A stretch of 60,369 nucleotides of DNA from Rhodococcus aetherivorans. Lineage in GTDB: Bacteria > Actinomycetota > Actinomycetes > Mycobacteriales > Mycobacteriaceae. The notes under the pieces were generated by a model that was not told the DNA's origin, did no database searches, and saw nothing but the letters and a program-made list of their open reading frames with translations. The number at the start of each line of letters is the position of its first letter. Positions within the stretch are counted from its first letter, which is position 1. The stretch is taken from assembly GCF_011058165.1 (NCBI RefSeq), contig NZ_JAALEG010000027.1, positions 1 through 60,369 of the forward strand. Direction: 5' to 3'. Positions 45,377 to 54,282 of this stretch are shown piece after piece. The translations under genes were made by a program, and so were the position numbers.

Positions 45377-46318
45377 TCAGCCGCCGGTGGGTTCGATCGA
45401 GACGGTGGAGGCCCGCAGCCGCTCCCTGCAGTGACTGCACGTCAGTGCGGGTGCGAAGGTGTGGCCGCAGAGGCGGTGACGCAGGACGATCGCCGGTCCC
45501 TCCGGTGCGCGGAACCAGCGCAGCCCCCAGTCGATCATGCAGGCGACGACGGGGAAGAACGCCCGCCCCTTGTCGGTGAGGTGGTAGGTCACCCACGCCG
45601 GGCGGTCGGGATTGGGCAATTCCTGCAGGACGCCCAGCTCGGTGAAGCGCCGGAGCCGGTCGGCCACCACCGTCGGAGGTGCCCCCATGCGCTCGGCGAA
45701 CTGCCCGTAGCGGGTGGCGCCGAGGAACGCCGCCCCGAGCAGCGCCGCCGACCACCGGTCGCCGAGCAGTTCCATCGTGTGCGGCAGGATCTCCGGCGCG
45801 CGAGCACGGCCGGACCGTCGGCGACCGGTCGCGGCCGGCACGCTGCGCGGCCACTGTCCGCTGGGGCCGAGCTGCGCGTCCACGTCGGGTGCGCCGGCGG
45901 GCCGGTCGCAGTGGCCGCAGACGAGCACCGGTGTGAACCGGGCGCCGCAGACCGCGTGCCGCCTGGCCGGGAGCTGTCCCCGGTGATCGGGCGCCCACTG
46001 CTGCTCCCACGCCCACATGGTGAGCAGAACCGGCCACACGCCGTGGCCGCGGGCCGTCAACCGGTACTCGTGTCGAGCCGGCCGCTCCTGGTACTGCACC
46101 CGCTCGAGGAGTTCCGCGTCGGTGAGGCGGGCCAGGCGCGCGGTCAGCACCGCGTTGGAGATCTCCCCCCGCTCGATCCAGTCCCGGTAGCGGCGGTCGC
46201 CCTGCAACGCATACCGCAGAATCCACAGGTTCCACTCGTCGCCGAGGATGCCGAGGGTGACCGCGATCGCGTTGTCACCGCCCGGCTCGAGTTCGGTGAC
46301 CGTGCCGGAACCTGCCAT
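45377..46318 (-). CDS. Tandem-duplicated HxlR-type regulator with two zinc-ribbon-like motifs
   Basis: 313-aa protein made of two HxlR-type winged helix-turn-helix domains (about 20-100 and 180-260). Each is followed by the same motif with identical spacing, H-x2-C-x9-C-x2-C: H121, C124, C134, C137 and H281, C284, C294, C297. A metal-binding knuckle is likely. Most HxlR proteins are single-domain (about 120 aa) dimers; here a pseudo-dimer is built in one chain. It is 10 bases from the carotenoid oxygenase gene on the same strand and probably regulates that operon. Confidence 0.82.
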   Translation of the reverse strand: MAGSGTVTELEPGGDNAIAVTLGILGDEWNLWILRYALQGDRRYRDWIERGEISNAVLTARLARLTDAELLERVQYQERPARHEYRLTARGHGVWPVLLTMWAWEQQWAPDHRGQLPARRHAVCGARFTPVLVCGHCDRPAGAPDVDAQLGPSGQWPRSVPAATGRRRSGRARAPEILPHTMELLGDRWSAALLGAAFLGATRYGQFAERMGAPPTVVADRLRRFTELGVLQELPNPDRPAWVTYHLTDKGRAFFPVVACMIDWGLRWFRAPEGPAIVLRHRLCGHTFAPALTCSHCRERLRASTVSIEPTGG

Positions 46319-46328
46319 CGACAGCTGA

Positions 46329-47846
46329 TCATAGGTTCAGGACGTCGCCTGCCCGGTCCGCGTCCCGCCACCCCGGGAGGTCCGAACCCGCCGCCCAGGT
46401 CGAGTGGGTGCCGCTCGAGACCCGTTCGGGGAGTCCGATCCGCGCGAGCGGTCCGTCCCCCGGTTGCCGCGCGTCGAAGACCAGGCATTCGGACCGGTCC
46501 CGGTTCATGTCGGTGGTGATCGTGATCAGGTAGCCGTCGTCCTCGGCGGCCGACCCGGTGCGGGGCGCCATCACGGTCTCGCTGCCGAAGACGCCCTCGC
46601 CGAACGAGTAGTGCTCCTCCGCCCCCGTCTGCACGTCGTGTTTGACGAGGCCGTCGAAGAGGAACCAGCCCGGCACCCCCGTCGCGGCGTAGGTGTAGCG
46701 GTGGCGGACGCCGCCGTGATGCGGATTGATCATCCCGAATTCGGTGACGGACTCGGACAGCCGTTCCTCGGTGAGCGAGCCGGTGCGCAGGTTCAGCCGC
46801 CAGCGGTGCAGGTGGGTGCCCATGCGGTCGAGCGCCAGCGAACGGAACAGCCGCCGGTAGATCGGTCCGGTGCCGTCGTCCGGCGGTTCCGGTGTCTCCT
46901 GATGGAATCCCTCGAGCACGATCTCGTCGCCGTCTTCGTAGGCGTTGGTCCAGTGCAGCACGTAGGTCGGGTCGGCGTCGAACCAGGTGATCTGGTCGGG
47001 ACGGCCGCGCCGGGGAATCACGCCGAGCCGCATCGGCAGGTCGGGGTGGTAGCGCGGCACGTACCTGCCGCGCGCGAGGGCCTCCGGGATCCAGAACAGG
47101 GGGCAGTCGTTGAGAATCGCGTAGTTCTCGGTGAACGCCATGTCGTGGGGCAGGCGGGGGCCGGGCAGGGGGATGTCGACGTAGTGCACCAGCCGATCGT
47201 CGGCGTCGACCACGCCGTAGTGCAGGTACGGGGCGTCGGTGCCGTAGTTGAAGAACAGCAGTTCGCCGGTGCGGACGTCGACCTTGGGATGCGCGGAAAC
47301 GCCCCAGTCGGAGGGGAATCGGCCGTCCCACGTCGCCTTGCCGAGGGTCTCGAGCGTGGTCGGGTCGAGGCGGTAGAGGTCCCCGCACTGCCAGAAGCTG
47401 GTCAGGGCGACGCCGCGATGCACGGTGACGTCCGTACTGGAGGCATCCTTCATGCGGCCGCGGGCGCCCCAGCCGTCCTGGCGGATCGAGTTCTGCGGCC
47501 GTTCGGCGATGCCCGCCCACAACGGGCCACCGGCCTCCTGCTCGGCCAGGAAGCCGTCGGTCTTCACGAATCTGTTACGGTAGAAGGCTTTTCCGTCGCG
47601 AAATCCGACGACGTGAATCATGCCGTCACCGTCGAAGGGATGATAGAGACCTTCGAGTGCCGGGTGCGCCGGGTTCTCGGTGTTGCGCAGGTACACGCCG
47701 TCGAGGTCGGCCGGCAGGTCGCCGATCACCTCGAGGTCGTCGGCACGCCGCTCCGTGTGCTGCGGGCGCCACGGACCGGTGCGGTACGGGTGGTCGTCGT
47801 CCGCGGGCAGGGTGGACAGTGCCCGTCCCAGAATCTCGAGTTCCAT
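46329..47846 (-). CDS. Carotenoid cleavage oxygenase family (RPE65/lignostilbene type)
   Basis: 505-aa non-heme iron oxygenase that cleaves an alkene double bond to two carbonyls. The four iron-binding histidines are evident at H186 (SAHPKVD), H234 (PHDMAFTENY), H298 (VLHWTNAYEDGD) and H481 (SGTHSTW). Substrates in this family include carotenoids, stilbenes and phenylpropenes. With no carotenoid genes here and a thiolase upstream, a plant-derived aromatic or apocarotenoid is plausible. Ten bases separate it from the genes on either side, indicating one operon. RBS AAAGGA precedes the ATG. Confidence 0.88.
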   Translation of the reverse strand: MELEILGRALSTLPADDDHPYRTGPWRPQHTERRADDLEVIGDLPADLDGVYLRNTENPAHPALEGLYHPFDGDGMIHVVGFRDGKAFYRNRFVKTDGFLAEQEAGGPLWAGIAERPQNSIRQDGWGARGRMKDASSTDVTVHRGVALTSFWQCGDLYRLDPTTLETLGKATWDGRFPSDWGVSAHPKVDVRTGELLFFNYGTDAPYLHYGVVDADDRLVHYVDIPLPGPRLPHDMAFTENYAILNDCPLFWIPEALARGRYVPRYHPDLPMRLGVIPRRGRPDQITWFDADPTYVLHWTNAYEDGDEIVLEGFHQETPEPPDDGTGPIYRRLFRSLALDRMGTHLHRWRLNLRTGSLTEERLSESVTEFGMINPHHGGVRHRYTYAATGVPGWFLFDGLVKHDVQTGAEEHYSFGEGVFGSETVMAPRTGSAAEDDGYLITITTDMNRDRSECLVFDARQPGDGPLARIGLPERVSSGTHSTWAAGSDLPGWRDADRAGDVLNL

Positions 47847-47856
47847 GGATGTCCTT

Positions 47857-49083
47857 TCAGCCGACGACGAAACTGACCGTGGTGGTCGTACTTCCGCCGA
47901 TGTTCAGGGTCGCGGCTCGCGTGGCGCCGGGGACCTGGTAGTCGCCGGCGCGGCCGGTGATCTGGCGGTGGCAGTCCAGCAGCATCCGGACTCCGGTGGC
48001 GCCGACCGGATGCCCGCCGCCGAGAAGGCCCCCGCTGGGGTTCATGGGGATGCGGCCGCCGATCTCGAGGTCGCCGTTCTCGATCGCCTGCCAGCTCCGG
48101 CCGGGGGCGGTGATCCCGAAGTGGTCGACGGCCAGGTATTCGCTGACGGTGAAGCAGTCGTGTGTTTCGATCAGGTCGAGGTCCCGGACGCCGCCGATGC
48201 CGCTCCGCTCGAACGCGTCGACGATCGTGGCGCGCACGTGCGGCATGACGAGGGGATCGTCGCCGTCGCGGGCGAGCTTGCCGGACAAGGACAGTCCGAC
48301 CGTGCGGTGGCCCCAGCCGAGGATGCGGGACATGTCGTCGACGGTGCGTGGGTGCCGGCTCAGGTAGCGGTTGCTCAGCAGCACCACGCCCGCGGCGCCG
48401 TCCGTCAGCGGACTGCAGTCGGTCCTGCGGAGGCGTCCCTCGACCACCGGATTGGCGGCCTCGTCCGGGCCGAAACTGCCGGGTCCGTAGGTCCGGTTGC
48501 GGGTCTGCGCATTCGGATTGGCGCGGGCGTTGCGGATGTTCAGTTCCGCGATCGCCCTCAGGTGCTCGTCGTCGAGGCCGTAGCGGCGGTCGTACTCGTC
48601 GGCGATCTTGTCGAACATGTACGGCCACATGTACTTCGCGTCGGCGCCTTCCTGTCCCACCCAGGCCGCGGCGTTCATGACCCGGGTGCCGGCGTCGCCG
48701 GGGACGCACCGTTCGAGTTCGACGCCGAGCACGAGGGCGCAGTCGTAGCGCCCGGCCTCGAGATCGGCCATCGCGGCGAGCACGGCAAGGGAGCCGGACG
48801 CGCAGGCCCCCTCGTGCCGGGTGGCCGGGATCCCCCACAGCTCGGGCAGCACGGAGGCCGGCATGCCGCCGAGGTGTCCCTGGCCGGTGTAGAGCTGTCC
48901 GAAGGCATTGCCGACGTGGATCACCCCGACGTCGGCGACGTCGATGCGGGCGTCGCGCAGCGTTTCCGTCACCGTCTCCGCGACGAGGTCCGCGATGTTC
49001 CGGTCCTCCCGGGTCAGGTTCCGCGCGAAGTCGGACTGGTATCCACCGGCGATCCACACGCCTTCGGGGTTCACGCCGCTCAC
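47857..49083 (-). CDS. SCP2-type thiolase / acetyl-CoA acetyltransferase-like
   Basis: 408-aa thiolase-fold enzyme. The nucleophile is C94 in EGACASGS, and H358 lies in GGGHPVGATG. The HDCF motif (near residue 298) is the mark of SCP2-type thiolases. The second catalytic cysteine of classical thiolases is absent: the C-terminal segment reads LNIGGS. Such enzymes cleave branched or side-chain 3-oxoacyl-CoAs or act as aldolase partners. It heads the operon with the carotenoid oxygenase and the double-HxlR regulator. The GTG start has GGAAGG only 3 bases upstream. Confidence 0.85.
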   Translation of the reverse strand: MSGVNPEGVWIAGGYQSDFARNLTREDRNIADLVAETVTETLRDARIDVADVGVIHVGNAFGQLYTGQGHLGGMPASVLPELWGIPATRHEGACASGSLAVLAAMADLEAGRYDCALVLGVELERCVPGDAGTRVMNAAAWVGQEGADAKYMWPYMFDKIADEYDRRYGLDDEHLRAIAELNIRNARANPNAQTRNRTYGPGSFGPDEAANPVVEGRLRRTDCSPLTDGAAGVVLLSNRYLSRHPRTVDDMSRILGWGHRTVGLSLSGKLARDGDDPLVMPHVRATIVDAFERSGIGGVRDLDLIETHDCFTVSEYLAVDHFGITAPGRSWQAIENGDLEIGGRIPMNPSGGLLGGGHPVGATGVRMLLDCHRQITGRAGDYQVPGATRAATLNIGGSTTTTVSFVVG

Positions 49084-49101
49084 CGCCTTCCGCGGGGGTC
49101 G

Positions 49102-49130
49102 ACCATACTGGGCTTCAACTACAGTAAACA
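49102..49130 (-). promoter_or_regulatory. Probable promoter/regulator site of the thiolase operon
   Basis: On the minus strand TATGGT (49107-49102) is a reasonable -10 about 20 bases before the GTG start, preceded by TTTACTGTAGT. The 10-mer TTACTGTAGT also occurs in the promoter/operator of the mhpA-like operon, so it may be a shared regulator half-site or just a -35 element. Confidence 0.35.
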
Positions 49131-49219
49131 GAGTGACCAGGCGAACGCAACGACGATGTGCGCGCGGGCAGCCGAGAACCGGACCCCGGTTGCCGCGTCC
49201 CGGCCCTGGGGTGGCCCGG

Positions 49220-50014
49220 TCAGGCCAGCCCGGACAGCGGCGGTGCGGAGTTCTCGTCCCGCCACCCGATCGCCTCGCGGAGGCCGCTCAGGTCGTAGTC
49301 GGGACCGCCGACACCGACGGTGAACAGGGTGACGCCCGCGTCGACGAAGGCGGCCGCGTGCGCGGTTCCGGGCCACGGCACGGACCGCTCGACCTCGTTC
49401 GGCGAGCGGCCGGCGTCGGCGCAGCGCGCCGCGAGGATCTCCGCCTTCTCCTGGTGGGTGTCGAGGTCCCCGAAGCTGTGCCAGATGTCGGCGTACTGCG
49501 CCACCAGCGGGATGGTCTTGCGGGGTCCGCCGCCGCCGATGAGCAGCGGGATGTGCCGGGTCGGCTGGGGGTTGAGCTTCGCGAGCCGCGCGGTGATCCG
49601 GGGCAGGTATTCGCCGAGCAGTTTCAGCCGGGAACCCTTGGTGCCGAAGTCGTAGCCGTACTCGACGTAGTCCTTCTCGAACCAGCCCGCGCCGATGCCG
49701 AGGATGAGCCGGCCGCCGCTGATGTGGTCGACGGTGCGGGCCATGTCGGCGAGCAGATCGGGATTGCGGTAGCCGCCGCCGGTGACGAGCGCTCCGATCT
49801 CGACGCGCTCGGTCTGTTCCGCCCACGCGCCGAGCATCGTCCAGCATTCGAAGTGGGCGCCGTCCGGGTCCCCGGAGAGGGGATAGAAGTGGTCCCAGTT
49901 GAAGACGATGTCGGCGCCGGCGTCCTCGGCGCGGAGCACGGTGTCGCGGATCTTCCCGTAGTCGGGCTGATGCTGGGGCTGGAGTTGAAGACCGATGCGA
50001 ATGGGACGGTGCAT
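49220..50014 (-). CDS. LLM-class (luciferase-like) F420-dependent oxidoreductase
   Basis: 264-aa TIM-barrel oxidoreductase of the luciferase-like monooxygenase superfamily. It belongs to the subgroup that uses coenzyme F420 in actinobacteria (N-terminal IRIGLQLQPQHQPDY, then ISGGRLILGIGAGWFEKDY near 98-116). Substrate unknown. It is divergent from the deazaflavin-type nitroreductase 92 bases away, another F420-linked family, so the two may form an F420 redox pair. The start ATG at 50014 lacks a strong ribosome binding site. Confidence 0.83.
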   Translation of the reverse strand: MHRPIRIGLQLQPQHQPDYGKIRDTVLRAEDAGADIVFNWDHFYPLSGDPDGAHFECWTMLGAWAEQTERVEIGALVTGGGYRNPDLLADMARTVDHISGGRLILGIGAGWFEKDYVEYGYDFGTKGSRLKLLGEYLPRITARLAKLNPQPTRHIPLLIGGGGPRKTIPLVAQYADIWHSFGDLDTHQEKAEILAARCADAGRSPNEVERSVPWPGTAHAAAFVDAGVTLFTVGVGGPDYDLSGLREAIGWRDENSAPPLSGLA

Positions 50015-50106
50015 GAGTCAACGGTAGGGCCCTCACGCCGGTCCCGCAGCCGATCCGTGTGGGCGTCCCGGTGGTGCAGCGGACGGATCGGGCGCACAGT
50101 GAAGGA

Positions 50107-50610
50107 ATGCGCATCACCGAGCCTGCCGCACCACCGACCGGACTGCGCCGCCGATTCCTGCGCGCTCCGATCCACCTCTACCGGATCGGGCTGGGGCGGG
50201 TGCTGGGCCGCCGGTTCCTGCTGCTGCACCACGTCGGCCGGCGCAGCGGACTGCCGCGGCAGACGGTGCTCGAGGTGGTGAACCACGAGGACACGTCCGG
50301 CGGATTCGTCGTGGCCGTCGGCTTCGGGAAGCAGACCGACTGGTACCGCAACCTGCGGGCGCATCCCGCGGCGCGGATCGAGTCGGGCCGCGAACGGGTC
50401 GCGGTGGCCGCGGAGTTCCTCGATCCGGAGGAGGCGGCGGAGTTCATGGCGCGGTACGGGCGCCGGCACCCGAAGGTCGCGCCGCGGTTGTGCGCGGCCA
50501 TGGGCTTCGACGTCGACGGCAGCGAGGCCGACTACCGGGCGGCGGGCCGGCATCTGCGGTTCGTGCGGTTGCGCCGTACCTACAGACCGGTCAGCGGTCC
50601 GCGCCGGTGA
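50107..50610 (+). CDS. Nitroreductase-family deazaflavin (F420)-dependent oxidoreductase
   Basis: 167-aa split-barrel protein of the Ddn/DUF385 family, reducing quinones or unsaturated ketones with F420H2. Family features are LGRRFLLLHHVGRRSGLPRQTVLEV in the N-terminal half and TDWYRNLRAHP near residue 78. The start is uncertain: the ATG at 50107 begins the family-like region, but GAAGGA nearly touches it; upstream in-frame starts exist at 50059. Its last 20 bases overlap the end of the convergent TetR gene. Confidence 0.82.
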   Translation: MRITEPAAPPTGLRRRFLRAPIHLYRIGLGRVLGRRFLLLHHVGRRSGLPRQTVLEVVNHEDTSGGFVVAVGFGKQTDWYRNLRAHPAARIESGRERVAVAAEFLDPEEAAEFMARYGRRHPKVAPRLCAAMGFDVDGSEADYRAAGRHLRFVRLRRTYRPVSGPRR

Positions 50611-51229
50611 GGCTCGCGAACCGCTGCGCCAGGCCCTGCAGGAACGACTCGAGCGCCAGCTCGAAGCCGTCGCGGTCGATCTCGTCCGCGTGCTCGCGCA
50701 GCCGGTGTGCCTGGGACAGATGGGGATAGCGCTCCCGGTAGATGGTGAGGTCGTCGAGGAAGCCGCCCGAGAACGAGGCGATGGCCGAGCCGACGACGAT
50801 GTACTTGATCGACGCGCCGATCAGGGTCGCGGTCCGTGGCGGCCACCCGGCCCGGGTCAGGCCGCCGTGCACGGCGTTGGCCTGATCGAGCGCGACCTCG
50901 CGCCGGCCCGGGCTGCGCGCGAGGAACGGTACGAGGTTCGGGTGCTCGGCGAGAGCGGCGCGGTAGGACCTCGCCCAGACGCGCAGCGCCTCCTGCCAGT
51001 CGTCGGTGTCGAATCCGCTGATGTCGACGGACTCGCCGACCTGGTCGGCGATGTCGTCGAGCAGCTCGTCCTTGTTCGAGTAGTGGCTGTACAGCGACGG
51101 CGCGCTGACATGGAGCTCGGCGGCGATCTTGCGCATGGACAGTTCGTCGAGTCCGTGCGCGTCGACGAGGCGCAGGGCGGTCTCGCGGATGAGCGGGCGG
51201 CTGAGCAGCGGGGTACGGGGTCGTGCCAT
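50591..51229 (-). CDS. TetR-family regulator (probable control of the acyl-CoA dehydrogenase pair)
   Basis: 212-aa TetR regulator with the helix-turn-helix ELSMRKIAAELHVSAPSLYSHYSNKDEL at about residues 29-56 and a TetR_C-type C-terminal domain. It diverges from the two-subunit acyl-CoA dehydrogenase operon across 203 bases and is its likely repressor, responding to an acyl-CoA. Its 3' end overlaps the convergent deazaflavin reductase gene by 20 bases. Confidence 0.85.
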   Translation of the reverse strand: MARPRTPLLSRPLIRETALRLVDAHGLDELSMRKIAAELHVSAPSLYSHYSNKDELLDDIADQVGESVDISGFDTDDWQEALRVWARSYRAALAEHPNLVPFLARSPGRREVALDQANAVHGGLTRAGWPPRTATLIGASIKYIVVGSAIASFSGGFLDDLTIYRERYPHLSQAHRLREHADEIDRDGFELALESFLQGLAQRFASLTGADR

Positions 51230-51278
51230 CGGCGCTCCTTCCTCGGCGTCGGTCCGGGGGTCGGTCCCGGGGTCGGCC

Positions 51279-51307
51279 TGGACAACCTAACAGTGTCAAG
51301 TTACAGT
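51279..51307 (+). promoter_or_regulatory. Promoter of the acyl-CoA dehydrogenase operon with repeat elements
   Basis: TGGACA (51279-51284) and TACAGT (51302-51307) are spaced 17 bases, a good sigma-A-type match, with a 120-base leader. Two direct TAACAG/TTACAG elements 13 bases apart lie within the spacer and -10, a plausible TetR binding region. Confidence 0.55.
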
Positions 51308-51432
51308 ACGGGTGTACGCAGCACCAGGGCGAACGAGCCCCCATCCCTCCGCGAATCATGCAGCGTGAAAACGGGATCGGGCCGTGGTCCCATGCTGCGC
51401 TCGCACAGGCACAACCGTGACGGAAGGCCCCC

Positions 51433-52605
<1,173 letters not shown>

Positions 52606-52614
52606 GCCACTGTC

Positions 52615-53751
52615 ATGAACTTCGAACTCGATACCGAACAGGACCTGCTCCGCAAGACCGTCCGCGACGTGCTCTCGGGCACCTACGACACCGAGACCCG
52701 TAACAAGGTCGCCGACACCGACCGCGGCTGGAGCGACGACGTGTGGCGCCAGCTCGCCGAACTCGGCGTGCTCGGCCTGCCGTTCGCCGAGGAGCACGGC
52801 GGAATGGGCGCCGGACCGGTGGAGATCATGGCCGTCATGGGCGAGATCGGCCGAGCCCTGGCCCCCGAACCGCTGCTGAATGCGGTGTTCCTGCCGGGCG
52901 GCCTCGTCGCCGAGGTCGGCACCGACGAGCAGCGCGCGGACCTCCTGCCGCGGCTGTCCGAGGGCGCGCTGCTGCTCGCGTTCGCCCACGACGAGCCCGG
53001 CAGCCGGTGGCCCGCCACCGAGGTCGCCACGACCGCCGCCCGCACCGGCGACACCTGGGCCCTCACCGGCCGCAAGAATCCTGTGCTGCACGGGGATTGC
53101 GCCGAGACGTTCGTCGTGTCCGCCCGTCTTCCCGAGGGCGGTGTCGGGCTGTTCCTCGTCGACGCCGACGCGGCCGGCGTCACCCGCACCGCGTACCGCA
53201 CCCACGACGAGCGCCGCGCCGCGCAACTCGTCCTCGACTCGGCCGTCGCCGTGCCGCTCGGTGCGGCCGTGGACGCGACGGCGGCGATCACCGCCGCCCA
53301 GGTACGGGCCCAGGCCGCCCTGTGCGCGGAGGCGGTCGGTGCGCTGGCCGAGACGCTGCGCCTGACGACCGATTACCTCAAGCAGCGCAAGCAGTTCGGC
53401 GCTCCCCTCGCCCGCTTCCAGGCCCTGACCCACCGCGCGGCCGACATGTACGTGCTGCTCGAGCTGGCGTCGAGCATGAGCCTGTACGCCACCATGGCCC
53501 TCGCCGACGGCATCGTCGACCCGACCATCGCGTCGCGGGCCAAGCTGCAGGTGGGCCGGTCGGCACGGAAGGTCGGGCAGGAGGCGATCCAGATGCACGG
53601 CGGTATCGGCATCACCGCCGAATACCCGGTCGGCCACTACGTGAGCCGGCTGACCGCGATCGAGCACACGCTCGGCACCGTGGAGGATCACGTGCGGATC
53701 CTCGCCGGGGCCGTCGCGGACCACGACCGCATCGAGGTCGCCGGCATGTGA
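52615..53751 (+). CDS. Acyl-CoA dehydrogenase, small-subunit type (PimD-like)
   Basis: 378-aa acyl-CoA dehydrogenase-like subunit, partner of the preceding gene. It keeps FAD-contact regions (RKQFGAPLARFQALTHRAADM near 260-280, QMHGGIGITAEYPVGHY near 330-346). Its middle domain has the degenerate HDEPGSRW in place of the usual acyl-binding EPxxGSD motif, the pattern of heteromeric pairs in which each subunit supplies half of the FAD and active-site groups. Its stop is only 11 bases from the end of convergent gvpK. Confidence 0.86.
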   Translation: MNFELDTEQDLLRKTVRDVLSGTYDTETRNKVADTDRGWSDDVWRQLAELGVLGLPFAEEHGGMGAGPVEIMAVMGEIGRALAPEPLLNAVFLPGGLVAEVGTDEQRADLLPRLSEGALLLAFAHDEPGSRWPATEVATTAARTGDTWALTGRKNPVLHGDCAETFVVSARLPEGGVGLFLVDADAAGVTRTAYRTHDERRAAQLVLDSAVAVPLGAAVDATAAITAAQVRAQAALCAEAVGALAETLRLTTDYLKQRKQFGAPLARFQALTHRAADMYVLLELASSMSLYATMALADGIVDPTIASRAKLQVGRSARKVGQEAIQMHGGIGITAEYPVGHYVSRLTAIEHTLGTVEDHVRILAGAVADHDRIEVAGM

Positions 53752-53762
53752 GCGGCGCGGGC

Positions 53763-54056
53763 TCACTCCCGGGGCAGCAGCGTCCCCAGCGGTCCGAGGT
53801 CGATGTTGAGATCCTCGGGGGTGAGCCCGAAGTGGTCACGCAACTCCCCCATGCGTTCCTCGAGCAGCATGAGGGTGGTGCCGATGCGCTCGATCTGCTC
53901 GTCGCTCAGGTTCCCCTCGTCCACGCGCCGCAGCGCCTGCCGCTCCATCAGCTGCCGCAGCAGCTCCACGAGGGTGAGGACGAGCGTGACCAGCCCACGC
54001 TCGACCGACTCGGGATCCGAGTCGATACGCGGTGAAATGCCGTCGAATTCACTCAT
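53763..54056 (-). CDS. gvpK: Gas vesicle protein GvpK
   Basis: 97-aa GvpK family protein, an accessory component needed for gas vesicle assembly (family knowledge). The helical core VERGLVTLVLTLVELLRQLMERQALRRVD and the following LSDEQIERIGTTLMLLE are characteristic. It is the last gene of the gas vesicle operon; its start overlaps the gvpS stop by 8 bases. No terminator hairpin was seen in the 11 bases before the convergent acyl-CoA dehydrogenase end. Confidence 0.9.
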   Translation of the reverse strand: MSEFDGISPRIDSDPESVERGLVTLVLTLVELLRQLMERQALRRVDEGNLSDEQIERIGTTLMLLEERMGELRDHFGLTPEDLNIDLGPLGTLLPRE

Positions 54057-54282
54057 CCGGCGCCTCCAGGGCGTCGCGAGGGACGGGCGGTTCGATCCCG
54101 GTTGCCGACAGCGTGCTGATGGACGAGATCAGGGCACGCAGCGAGATCTGCACCATGTCGACGTCCGCGATGGAGAGCTTGATGTCGCCGGTGATGACGA
54201 CCCCGCCGGCGAGCACCCGGTCCAGCAGGTCGATGAGGGCGATGCGGCGCTCGCCGTCGGCGCTCTCGCTGACGTGATTCAT
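54049..54282 (-). CDS. gvpS: GvpA/GvpJ-like gas vesicle protein (GvpS)
   Basis: 77-aa member of the GvpA/J/M family: IALIDLLDRVLAGGVVITGDIKLSIADVDMVQISLRALISS is the conserved helix-strand-strand-helix core. In actinobacterial clusters the third such gene, next to gvpK, is called gvpS. It is a minor shell or tip component by analogy. The start ATG at 54282 overlaps gvpL by 4 bases; the longer open frame upstream is a shadow of gvpL. Confidence 0.85.
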   Translation of the reverse strand: MNHVSESADGERRIALIDLLDRVLAGGVVITGDIKLSIADVDMVQISLRALISSISTLSATGIEPPVPRDALEAPDE

